64,000 nt of DNA from Ignavibacteria bacterium (GTDB lineage Bacteria; Bacteroidota; Ignavibacteria; Tepidaquicellales; OLB5), in NCBI GenBank assembly GCA_020852705.1, contig JADZAP010000012.1, positions 1 through 64,000 of the forward strand, in the 5' to 3' direction. Shown here piece after piece: positions 1 through 7,418 of this stretch (its first letter is position 1; each line of letters begins with the position of its first letter). Under the pieces are notes generated by a model. That model had not been told where the DNA came from. It was given only the letters and a program-made list of their open reading frames with translations, and ran no database searches. Position numbers and translations under genes: made by a program.

Positions 1-129
1 AAGGCATTTAGTGGGCAATTGTCAGAATTAAGATTAGATGGATTAAAAGATGATAGGATTACAGAGAATAATAAAAATCAAATCCTAAAATCATCAAATC
101 TTATTAATCATAATTCAGACAATTTATGA
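1..129 (+). CDS. hsdS: Type I restriction specificity subunit HsdS, C-terminal end (partial)
   Basis: The frame is open from base 1 and stops at TGA 127-129. It begins KAFSGQL, which matches the AFSGEL/AFNGEL-type end common in HsdS subunits. HsdS carries the target-recognition domains of a type I restriction-modification complex. After that motif the remaining residues are encoded by an inverted repeat (20-60 and 81-121), so the protein tail seems to have been extended by the repeat. The stop overlaps the ATG of the next gene (ATGA), which suggests translational coupling. The gene runs off the left edge; hsdM would be expected upstream. The call rests on one short motif plus the adjacent hsdR. 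Confidence 0.6.
   Translation, partial: KAFSGQLSELRLDGLKDDRITENNKNQILKSSNLINHNSDNL
20..121. repeat. Inverted repeat, 41-nt arms with GATT periodicity
   Basis: The arms are 20-60 and 81-121, with a 20-nt loop. The left arm starts TGTCAGAATTAAGATT and the right arm ends TAATTCAGACA. Reverse-complementing the right arm gives the same pattern of TGTC(A/T)GAATTA followed by GATT cores at intervals of about 8-10 nt. The repeat sits exactly at the hsdS/GxxExxY junction, encodes the last HsdS residues and ends 4 nt before the GxxExxY ATG. The same family recurs at 522-562, 17184-17300, 18869-19010 and 19439-19480. Confidence 0.85.
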
Positions 130-545
130 AACACGAAGAAATTACACATAAAATAATTGGCTGTGCTATGAAAGTGCATAGCACCTTAGGCAATGGCTTT
201 CAAGAAGTGATTTATCAGCGGGCATTGGCTATTGAAATGGAAAAGCAAGGGTTGAGCTTTCAGCGTGAAATGGAAATGACGATTTTTTATGAAGGCATTG
301 ATATTGGCACTCGCAGGGTTGATTTTTTTGTAGAAGAAAACATAATGGTAGAGCTAAAAGCACTAATAAAATTGGAAGAAGTGCATTTGGCTCAAGCAAT
401 GAACTACTGCCAGGCATATAATTTACCTATAGGGTTATTGATAAATTTTGGAGCAAAAAGTTTGGAATTTAAAAGGGTGTATAATGTCAATCATCCTGAC
501 AATAAAGACTACATCAAGAATAATCCTAAAATCATCAAATCCTAA
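126..545 (+). CDS. GxxExxY family protein (PD-(D/E)XK nuclease-like)
   Basis: 139 residues. The family-defining motif appears as GNGFQEVIYQ (about residues 22-31), and a PD-(D/E)XK-like core follows: RRVDFFV then VELKA (D66, E76, K78 region), so a nuclease fold is likely. The biological role of the family is not established to my knowledge. The ATG overlaps the hsdS stop, and the gene lies between hsdS and hsdR of a type I restriction operon. Its last residues (PKIIKS) are encoded by the downstream repeat arm 522-562. A clear paralogue, about 60% identical by eye, sits in the second restriction locus at 18991-19416. Confidence 0.85.
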   Translation: MKHEEITHKIIGCAMKVHSTLGNGFQEVIYQRALAIEMEKQGLSFQREMEMTIFYEGIDIGTRRVDFFVEENIMVELKALIKLEEVHLAQAMNYCQAYNLPIGLLINFGAKSLEFKRVYNVNHPDNKDYIKNNPKIIKS

Positions 546-562
546 AAATCCTAATTCAGACA
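522..562. repeat. 41-nt repeat arm between GxxExxY and hsdR
   Basis: A close direct copy of 81-121: both start AATCCTAAAATCATCAAATC and end AATTCAGACA. The two direct copies bracket the GxxExxY gene. This copy encodes the end of the GxxExxY protein and finishes 2 nt before the hsdR ATG at 565. Confidence 0.85.
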
Positions 563-564
563 AA

Positions 565-2973
565 ATGAACGAAGCAGAAACAAGAGCAGAACTCATAGAC
601 CCAAAGCTAAAGGCTTGCGGTTGGGGCGTTGTGGAAGGCTCTAAAGTCCTTCGTGAACACAACATAACGGAAGGTAAAATTCAAACAGGCGGTGGCAGGG
701 GCAAAAGAGAAATTGCCGATTATGTGTTGGTTTACAAAGATATCAAGTTGGCGGTAGTAGAAGCAAAAAGTGATGAATTGGAAGTTGGCGAAGGCGTAAT
801 GCAAGCCAAGAAATATGCAGAGAAATTAAAATTAGAAACCACCTACAGCACCAACGGAAAAGCCATTTACCAAATCTGTATGAAATCAGGCGAAGAAGGT
901 TTGGTAACAAATTTTCTAAGTCCTGACGAACTTTGGAACAAAACCTTTACAGAGCAAAACGATTGGAGAGAAAAGTTTGCATCAGTTCCGTTTGAAGACA
1001 AAAGCGGAAGTTGGCAGTTAAGATATTATCAGGAAATTGCCGTTCAACGAACCGTTGAAGCCATTGCACAAAGCAAAGACAGAATTTTGCTGACCCTTGC
1101 CACAGGAACAGGAAAAACGGCAATCGCTTTTCAAATTGCGTGGAAACTGTTTCAAACAAGATGGAATCTTTCAAGGCGGAAACTGAGCGATGCCGAAGTG
1201 AACCGCAGACCGAGAATATTATTTTTAGCAGACAGAAACATATTAGCCGACCAGGCCTACAACTCATTTTCGGCATTTCCCGAAGATGCTTTGGTGCGGA
1301 TAAAACCCAATGAAATAAAGAAAAGCGGAAAAGTGCCAACCAACGGCAGCATTTTCTTTACCATTTTTCAAACCTTTATGAGTGGCACGGATGCAGAAGG
1401 AAAACCTGCACCCTACTTTGGCGAATATCCAGCCGACTATTTTGATTTCATTATCATTGACGAGTGCCACCGTGGCGGAGCAAATGACGAAAGCAATTGG
1501 AGAAGCATTTTAGAATATTTCAGTCCGGCAGTTCAATTGGGTTTAACCGCCACACCCAAGCGAAAAGACAATGTTGATACTTACAAATACTTTGGCGAAC
1601 CTGTTTACATCTATTCACTAAAAGAAGGAATCAATGACGGCTACTTAACGCCTTTCAAAGTTAAACGAATCAAAACCACTTTGGACGATTACCGCTATAC
1701 TTCGGATGATACCATTGTAGAAGGAGAAATTGAAGAAGGCAAGTTGTATGAAGAAAAAGACTTTAACCGCACCATTGAAATTGTAGAACGAGAAGCCAAG
1801 CGGGTAAATATCTTTTTAGACGAAGCCAACCAAAACGAAAAAGCGATAATCTTTTGTGCCAATCAAGCACACGCAGCATTGATAAGGGATTTAGTAAACC
1901 AATACGCCAAAAGTAAAGACCCTTTTTATTGCGTTCGTGTTACAGCCAATGACGGAGAAGAAGGCGAAAGATTGTTGCGAGAATTTCAGGACAACGAAAA
2001 AACAATTCCAACCATTCTTACTACTTCGCAAAAACTCTCTACGGGTGTTGATGCAAGAAACATTCGGAATATCGTTTTGCTTCGTCCTGTCAATTCAATG
2101 ATTGAGTTTAAGCAAATCGTTGGTCGTGGCACCCGTTTGTTTGATGGCAAAGAGTTTTTCACCATTTACGACTTTGTAGATGCATACAAGCATTTTTCAG
2201 ACCCTGAATGGGACGGAGAACCATTGGAAGAAGAACCTTGCAAAAAATGCGGACAAAATCCGTGTGAATGTGAATATGTTCCGCCAAGCCCTTGCCCTGT
2301 TTGCGGAGAAAGACCTTGCGTTTGCGAAAAACAACCGCCACAACCTTGTGAGAAATGCGGAGAGCGACCTTGTGTGTGCAAGAAGAAAGTAAAAATCAAA
2401 CTTAAAAACGGTAAGGAACGAGAAATCAAACATATGGTTTCTACTTCGTTTTGGAGTGCTGACGGCAAACCCATTTCGGCTGAAGAATTTTTAAATAATC
2501 TGTTTGGCGAGTTGCCTAAACTTTTCAAAGACGAAGAAGAATTGCGGAAACTTTGGAGCAATCCAATTACCCGAAAAGTTTTGTTAGAGAATTTAGAATC
2601 GGCAGGTTTCCCTAAAGACGATTTATTGACTTTACAAAAGTTGGTTGATATGGAAAAAAGCGACTTGTATGATGTATTGGAATACGTTTTCAATGGCGAC
2701 TATATTGCAATGACCAGAGAAGCCAGAGCCAAAGCAGCCGAAGCGACCATTTTTGCATTACTCAACGACAATCAAAAAGAGTTTATAACTTTCGTTTTGA
2801 GAAAATACATTGAAACAGGCGTGGACGAACTCGACCAAGAGAAACTACCCATCTTGCTGACAAACAAGTATCAATCATTGGAAGATGCAAAAAAAATTTT
2901 GGGAGATGCGGCAAATATCAGCAGACTGTTTATTGAATTTCAAAAACATCTTTACAAACAGATAGCAGCGTAA
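565..2973 (+). CDS. hsdR: Type I restriction enzyme R subunit (HsdR)
   Basis: 802 residues from ATG 565. The frame is open further upstream, but that part is GxxExxY and repeat sequence, so 565 is preferred. An N-terminal HSDR_N-type nuclease core is visible (D52, then E66-A-K68 in VVEAK). It is followed by an SF2 translocase with ATGTGKT (179-185), the DECH box (299-302), LGLTATPKR (about 325-333) and QIVGRGTR (about 517-524). The protein cleaves DNA after translocation when the site is unmethylated. Unusually, residues 559-605 hold three 18-residue repeats of the form PCxxCGxxPCxC with 12 cysteines, which look able to bind zinc. The C-terminal part resembles the EcoEI-type R C-terminal domain. 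Confidence 0.9.
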   Translation: MNEAETRAELIDPKLKACGWGVVEGSKVLREHNITEGKIQTGGGRGKREIADYVLVYKDIKLAVVEAKSDELEVGEGVMQAKKYAEKLKLETTYSTNGKAIYQICMKSGEEGLVTNFLSPDELWNKTFTEQNDWREKFASVPFEDKSGSWQLRYYQEIAVQRTVEAIAQSKDRILLTLATGTGKTAIAFQIAWKLFQTRWNLSRRKLSDAEVNRRPRILFLADRNILADQAYNSFSAFPEDALVRIKPNEIKKSGKVPTNGSIFFTIFQTFMSGTDAEGKPAPYFGEYPADYFDFIIIDECHRGGANDESNWRSILEYFSPAVQLGLTATPKRKDNVDTYKYFGEPVYIYSLKEGINDGYLTPFKVKRIKTTLDDYRYTSDDTIVEGEIEEGKLYEEKDFNRTIEIVEREAKRVNIFLDEANQNEKAIIFCANQAHAALIRDLVNQYAKSKDPFYCVRVTANDGEEGERLLREFQDNEKTIPTILTTSQKLSTGVDARNIRNIVLLRPVNSMIEFKQIVGRGTRLFDGKEFFTIYDFVDAYKHFSDPEWDGEPLEEEPCKKCGQNPCECEYVPPSPCPVCGERPCVCEKQPPQPCEKCGERPCVCKKKVKIKLKNGKEREIKHMVSTSFWSADGKPISAEEFLNNLFGELPKLFKDEEELRKLWSNPITRKVLLENLESAGFPKDDLLTLQKLVDMEKSDLYDVLEYVFNGDYIAMTREARAKAAEATIFALLNDNQKEFITFVLRKYIETGVDELDQEKLPILLTNKYQSLEDAKKILGDAANISRLFIEFQKHLYKQIAA

Positions 2974-3167
2974 TGACAGGACAACAATTGCCTAAAGAAT
3001 GATTTACCGGAAATGCATTTATACGGCCATTAGTAGCAAAAGAGAACAATAATGAGTTTTCGGCTGGTGTAGTAACTTTTGAACCTGGAGCAAGAACAAA
3101 CTGGCATACACATCCAAAAGGGCAGGTATTGGGAACACAAAACAATTTATATCACCATGGCTTTTAA
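2973..3167 (+). pseudogene. Broken cupin-domain gene
   Basis: The ATG shares one base with the hsdR stop (TAATG). Translation gives MTGQQLPKE, then TGA at 3000-3002, then a cupin-like stretch with GVVTFEPGARTNWHTHP and GQVL. The HTHP pair is the metal-binding cupin motif. The in-frame TGA falls where related cupins have Trp (KEWFTGNAF), so a TGG to TGA change is likely. The cupin similarity ends after GQVLG and the frame stops at 3165-3167, which leaves the rest of the fold missing. It is both nonsense-mutated and truncated. Confidence 0.65.
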
Positions 3168-3427
3168 CGCTTCGGTTGCAACTATCTCTCTGATTGGTTG
3201 CCCCAAAATTACTTTTTTGCTAGTGTTACTAACTGCTTTGTTGTGGTTCATACCAAATCATATCACTGGTAATAAAATAACAAAAGAAATATGAGAGTAT
3301 TAAGAGTTACTTCGGATAGAGTGTTTGCAACCATGGAGCTATACATCTGTGTTGAAAGAGTAAAACGGCACGTAACAAATCATTAAAGCCAAATAATATT
3401 TAACAACGAGAAAAATCTGACTAATAA
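3168..3427. other. Non-coding stretch after the cupin remnant
   Basis: About 260 bases with no convincing gene. A short hydrophobic frame (around 3150-3294) has no recognisable family and overlaps the cupin remnant. I read this as decayed sequence at the edge of the restriction locus. Confidence 0.4.
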
Positions 3428-3850
3428 ATGATGCACATCCATCGTATAGAAACAATACTGTATGTAAATGATCAGCAAGCAAGTGCAGAATTTTATTCAA
3501 AACTATTCCGGCAAAATCCCGATTTGAATGTTCCGGGGATGACAGAATTCAAACTTGCGGATAACTTCAAATTAGGTTTAATGCCTAACAAGGGAATTGC
3601 AAAAATTCTTACTGATAAGACACCACACCCTGACCAAGGAAACGGAATACCAAGATGCGAACTTTATTTTTACGTTCAAAACATAGATCTTGAATTTGAA
3701 AATGCGGTCAAAATCGGTGCAAAACTTATAAGCGAAATTGAAAACCGGGATTGGGGCGACAAAGTCTGCTATTTTTCCGACATTGACGGACACATCATTG
3801 CATTTGCTGAAAAAATTATTAACAAAAAAAATGATGACAATTCTGGATAA
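3428..3850 (+). CDS. VOC / glyoxalase-bleomycin resistance family protein
   Basis: 140 residues with the VOC fold pattern: an N-terminal beta strand plus FYSKLF helix (HRIETILYVNDQQASAEFY), then the second half with ELYFYVQNID and CYFSDIDGHIIAFAEK. VOC proteins are metal-dependent lyases, isomerases or dioxygenases, or antibiotic-binding proteins; the substrate cannot be told here. The start is one of two consecutive ATG codons (3428 or 3431). No operon partner is evident. Confidence 0.75.
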   Translation: MMHIHRIETILYVNDQQASAEFYSKLFRQNPDLNVPGMTEFKLADNFKLGLMPNKGIAKILTDKTPHPDQGNGIPRCELYFYVQNIDLEFENAVKIGAKLISEIENRDWGDKVCYFSDIDGHIIAFAEKIINKKNDDNSG

Positions 3851-4144
3851 TGCAAACATCGGTTTTGTGAAGTTGAGCTGTTGGAAACATTTGATCAACT
3901 GTAATTCTTTTTGGATTTTTCTACTAACTTTGAGTTGATGTATTTCAAAGCCCGAAATAACGAATAAACAAACCATTAATAGCAACTTCATTCAACTGAA
4001 ATTACTACTTTTAGTTGGATTGAGAAATTTATAAATTGCATAAATAGAAATCTATATATTGTTTTGAATACTCGTTTACATTTAAGTTTACATTATTAAT
4101 CGAAAATAGAAATTTCTCTTCCATTTCAAATAATTATATTTTTA
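3851..4144. other. Intergenic region with CAACT/AGTTG inverted repeats
   Basis: There is no gene here. Two imperfect inverted repeats share the same core: ATCAACT near 3893 pairs with AGTTGAT near 3932, and CAACTGAAA near 3995 pairs with TTTTAGTTG near 4008. They could be weak hairpins behind the VOC gene. The end of the region (4100-4144) is an open frame that probably belongs to the exchanger gene downstream. Confidence 0.4.
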
Positions 4145-5101
4145 GTGTCGGGTTTGGCTATATGGTATTTTTGCAATAAGCTTTCTGACGTTGTGGAATA
4201 TGTAGATGCCGCATTCGGTTTAGGCGATGCATTTGGAGGTACACTTATACTTTCAGTAATTACCAATCTTCCTGAAATTGCCATTGCAGTATCAGGTGCA
4301 ATTCAGAGAAACTATGATTTAGTTGCAGGCAATTTGCTTGGCGGAATAGCCCTGCAAACAATGCTTCTTATTATTTTTGATTTTGCAAATAAAAGCCCCC
4401 ATCCGCTTTCAACACTAATTTCATCAAAAGCAGGAATCTTTCAAGGCATATCACTTTTAATAATACTTTCTTTGTGCTTCATAGCAGGTATTTACAAAGA
4501 AACAACAACACCTTTAGGTGCGGGTATATCTGTGTGGCTGGTTTTAATAGTCTGGGTAAGCTCATTATTTTATTTAAAAAAAATTCAGAAAAATTCTCAC
4601 AGTAAAGTTATACCCTTTAATACTAAATATACAAAAAAAACTTCGCTTTGGTGGCTGGCTGGAATTTCTGTAATAGTATTATTTTTTGGTGTATTATTAG
4701 AGCGCAGCAGTGATGCTATTACCAATCATTTCCATTTATCCGGAATGTTTTTTGGAGCAACTTTCCTTGCTTTTGTAACTTCACTTCCTGAAATATCAAG
4801 TGGTTTGGAATTTTTAAAGAATAAAGATTATGAACCTATTATAAGCGATATTTTTGGAGGTAACGGATTTTTACCGGTTCTTTTTCTGCCTGCTTCAATT
4901 ATTGCTAATCAAAACATTATAACAAATGTTGGTTATAGCAATAATTTTCTGGCATTGCTTTCTATATTACTTGCATCCATTTTCATTTTGGGGATGTGGC
5001 GTAAAACCTCAAAAAAGTATGCAAAGTTAGGGTGGGATAATTGGTTAATGCTTCTTATTGGAATTTTAGGATTTACAATTTTATATTATATTTCAAAATA
5101 A
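4145..5101 (+). CDS. Sodium/calcium exchanger family (CaCA) membrane protein
   Basis: 318 residues from GTG 4145. Two alpha-repeats typical of CaCA antiporters are visible: GGTLILSVITNLPEIAIAVSG (about 31-51) and GATFLAFVTSLPEISSG (about 203-219), both with the conserved (T/S)xLPE. About ten membrane segments are expected. It likely exchanges Ca2+ or another cation against Na+ or H+ at the inner membrane. The frame continues upstream of the GTG for 15 codons to a stop at 4097-4099, and those codons (LPFQIIIFLVSG) look like part of the first membrane helix. No ATG, GTG or TTG exists there, so the true start may be non-standard (ATT/ATA) or the 5' end may be lost. Confidence 0.85.
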   Translation: MSGLAIWYFCNKLSDVVEYVDAAFGLGDAFGGTLILSVITNLPEIAIAVSGAIQRNYDLVAGNLLGGIALQTMLLIIFDFANKSPHPLSTLISSKAGIFQGISLLIILSLCFIAGIYKETTTPLGAGISVWLVLIVWVSSLFYLKKIQKNSHSKVIPFNTKYTKKTSLWWLAGISVIVLFFGVLLERSSDAITNHFHLSGMFFGATFLAFVTSLPEISSGLEFLKNKDYEPIISDIFGGNGFLPVLFLPASIIANQNIITNVGYSNNFLALLSILLASIFILGMWRKTSKKYAKLGWDNWLMLLIGILGFTILYYISK

Positions 5102-5111
5102 TCAAAATTAA

Positions 5112-5429
5112 ATGTCAACTAATAAAATTTCAACATATATGGCAACGCAAAACAAAAGATTAATTTTCATTATTGCAGCAATTTCTACCCTATTGCTTAT
5201 CCCCTTTATTGCAATGCAATTTAATAATAGCGTTAACTGGAAAACTTTAGACTTTGTAATTATGGGCACGCTATTATTTGGTACAGGTTTAGTTTGTGAG
5301 TTTATTCTAAGAAAAGTAAAAAGTACCAAGGGCAGAATTCTGATTTGCGGAATTGTTTTATTAGCTTTTCTAATTATTTGGGCAGAACTTGCTGTTGGAA
5401 TATTGGGTACTCCATTTGCAGGGAGTTAA
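5112..5429 (+). CDS. Small three-helix membrane protein, function unknown
   Basis: 105 residues with three hydrophobic segments (about 17-36, 47-66, 77-97). The pattern LLIPFIAMQF, a Trp after the first helix, and WAELAVGILGTPFAGS at the end resemble small uncharacterised membrane proteins found in Bacteroidota. The start lies 10 nt after the exchanger stop, so the two genes are probably co-transcribed. An alternative start is the internal ATG at residue 10. Confidence 0.65.
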   Translation: MSTNKISTYMATQNKRLIFIIAAISTLLLIPFIAMQFNNSVNWKTLDFVIMGTLLFGTGLVCEFILRKVKSTKGRILICGIVLLAFLIIWAELAVGILGTPFAGS

Positions 5430-5661
5430 AAATATTTATCAACTCTACTGGCAACAATGATTTACAAATACGGGACTTTACTTCTTCTTTAAAACTTTTG
5501 GACTAAAAATATCTGAGTCATAATTATCATTCTCAAATTCACTCGGTATGATTAAATACCCTATTTACTACAATTTTGAAAATCATTACAAATAGATTTT
5601 TTTATGACTATCATCATACTCTTTTATGATTGAAATCATTTTTTCTCAAACTTGGTATGTG

Positions 5662-5669
5662 TATTTTTG
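5662..5669 (+). promoter_or_regulatory. Bacteroidota-type -7 box before the DUF2231 gene
   Basis: TATTTTTG matches the TAnnTTTG -7 element, 22 nt before the ATG at 5692. I see no good -33 TTG at the right distance. The 5430-5691 gap also holds a short hairpin ATGATT-GA-AATCAT followed by a T run near 5625-5646. Confidence 0.4.
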
Positions 5670-5691
5670 AAATAAATAAATACATAATACA

Positions 5692-6177
5692 ATGAACCAG
5701 ACACATATTCACTTGCTCATAACCCATCTCCCAATTTTCGCTTCCATGTTAGGTGGATTAGTATTAGCTTACTCTATTTTGACAAAAAGCAATCAAACAA
5801 AAATTGCAGCATACTATATTTTTATAATTGCTGCAATTGGTGCTGGTATTGCATACCTGACCGGTGAAGCAGCTGAAGATACAGTTGAGAATATTCAAGG
5901 AATAACTAAAAATCTGATTGAAGAACACGAGGATTCTGCTATTTTCTCTCTAGTTTCATTAATCGTTCTCGGTGTAACTTCCATAGGCGGACTTTATCTA
6001 ACGTTTAAAAACTCGTCTTTGACACGAAAAACAGCATTTGTTATATTATTCATCTCTTTTATAAGTTTTGGATTGATTGCAAGGACAGGTTATCTGGGTG
6101 GACAAATCCGTCATACTGAAATTAACTCTGTAAATACAACACAACATCAAAATGGAGATCATGACGATGATGATTGA
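5692..6177 (+). CDS. DUF2231-like membrane protein
   Basis: 161 residues. It starts MNQTHIHLLITHLPIFASMLG, the usual opening of DUF2231 proteins (HxxxxHxP in the first helix). Four hydrophobic segments follow (about 12-32, 42-61, 86-105, 113-133). The tail is rich in His and Asp (HQNGDHDDDD), which could bind metal. The molecular function of the family is unknown. Confidence 0.75.
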   Translation: MNQTHIHLLITHLPIFASMLGGLVLAYSILTKSNQTKIAAYYIFIIAAIGAGIAYLTGEAAEDTVENIQGITKNLIEEHEDSAIFSLVSLIVLGVTSIGGLYLTFKNSSLTRKTAFVILFISFISFGLIARTGYLGGQIRHTEINSVNTTQHQNGDHDDDD

Positions 6178-6333
6178 AATTTATAACTTATATATTGAAA
6201 AAATTGACGAAGTGTAGTTTTATTAGAAATATCATGTGAATTTTCAATTGTTTTATCTATGATGTACAAAAATCTTTTGAATTTAAAAACAATTCAGATT
6301 CTCAATTGCCTCATAATTTCACATCAGTCTTAA

Positions 6334-7389
6334 TTACCTAAAAAACGTTCTGGCAACATTGTAAAAATCATCATCAACTACCTTTAAATTGCTGACTGCA
6401 TCATCTATCGGTATGTCCGTTATTTCAGCGCCTTTTAATGCTGCCATTCTGCCAAATTTACCGTTTTTAACCATATCAACAGCATATATACCAAACCTTG
6501 TGCCAAGTACCCTGTCATACGCGGTGGGTGAACCGCCACGCTGTATGTGTCCCAAAATAGTGGCTCTGGTTTCAACTCCCGTTTGTTTCTCAATTATTTC
6601 AGCTAGTAAATTGGCAATGCCGCCAAGTCTAACATGTCCAAATGCATCAATTTTCTGATCCTGCAAAACCATTTGCCCGGCTTTTTGATCTGATTCACTT
6701 ATTTTTGCCCCTTCTGAAACAACAATAATTGAAAATGTTCTGCCCCGCTTTTTCCTGTCATCCATTACTTTTAGAATTTCATCAATTTTAATTTCTTTTT
6801 CGGGAATTAATATCAAATCGGCTCCGCCAGCAATGCCTGCGTGCATTGCAATCCAACCGGCATGCCTTCCCATAACTTCTATTATCATTGCCCTGTGATG
6901 TGACTCGGCTGTAGTATGAATTCTGTCTATTGCATCCATTGCAATATTTACTGCTGTATCAAAGCCAAACGTATAATCAGTTCCGTTTAGGTCATTATCT
7001 ATAGTTTTTGGCACACCAACCACAGGAAATCCTTTTTTTGCAAGTTTATTTGCAACTCCAAGCGTATCTTCTCCGCCTATTGCTATTAATGCATCAAGTC
7101 CGATTTTATTTGCATTTTCAATTACCTTTTGCTCTCCACCATCAAGTTTATATGGGTTTGTTCTGGAGGTGCCAAGTATAGTGCCTCCCTTTTGCAGGAT
7201 CCCTGAAACTGAATTAATATCAAGCGGTCTAACAAATATATCCACCAAACCTTTCCATCCATTTTCTATTCCTATACACTCCCAGTTATATAAAATTGAT
7301 TTCCTGACAATCGCTCTTATCACGGCATTTAGTCCCGGGCAATCCCCTCCTCCTGTAAGCATTCCGATTTTCAAATTTTTAACCTCCAT
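6334..7389 (-). CDS. pfkA: 6-phosphofructokinase, probably pyrophosphate-dependent
   Basis: 351 residues. It has the N-terminal phosphate loop GMLTGGGDCPGLNAVIR, the catalytic TIDND (129-133) and MGRHAGW. It phosphorylates fructose 6-phosphate in glycolysis. The residues that set the phosphoryl donor read GGEDT (105-109) and PKTIDND (127-133). Asp and Lys at these places (E. coli positions 104 and 124) are the known signature of PPi-dependent enzymes, whereas ATP enzymes carry Gly. It would therefore work reversibly with pyrophosphate; this is a prediction from two residues. It lies 29 nt downstream of the GT9 gene on the same strand, so co-transcription is likely. Confidence 0.92.
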   Translation of the reverse strand: MEVKNLKIGMLTGGGDCPGLNAVIRAIVRKSILYNWECIGIENGWKGLVDIFVRPLDINSVSGILQKGGTILGTSRTNPYKLDGGEQKVIENANKIGLDALIAIGGEDTLGVANKLAKKGFPVVGVPKTIDNDLNGTDYTFGFDTAVNIAMDAIDRIHTTAESHHRAMIIEVMGRHAGWIAMHAGIAGGADLILIPEKEIKIDEILKVMDDRKKRGRTFSIIVVSEGAKISESDQKAGQMVLQDQKIDAFGHVRLGGIANLLAEIIEKQTGVETRATILGHIQRGGSPTAYDRVLGTRFGIYAVDMVKNGKFGRMAALKGAEITDIPIDDAVSNLKVVDDDFYNVARTFFR

Positions 7390-7418
7390 TATACATATCT
7401 AAAGAATAAAGCTTAATA

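Noticed and set aside
448-564. An upstream start for hsdR
   Set aside because: The extra residues come from GxxExxY gene and repeat sequence in another frame; ATG 565 gives the usual HsdR N-terminus.
2197-2433. Open frames on both strands over the Cys repeat of hsdR
   Set aside because: They are by-products of the repetitive coding sequence; hsdR has clear motifs on both sides in its own frame.
3079-3294. A small membrane protein gene
   Set aside because: Hydrophobic but with no recognisable family, overlapping the cupin remnant in another frame.
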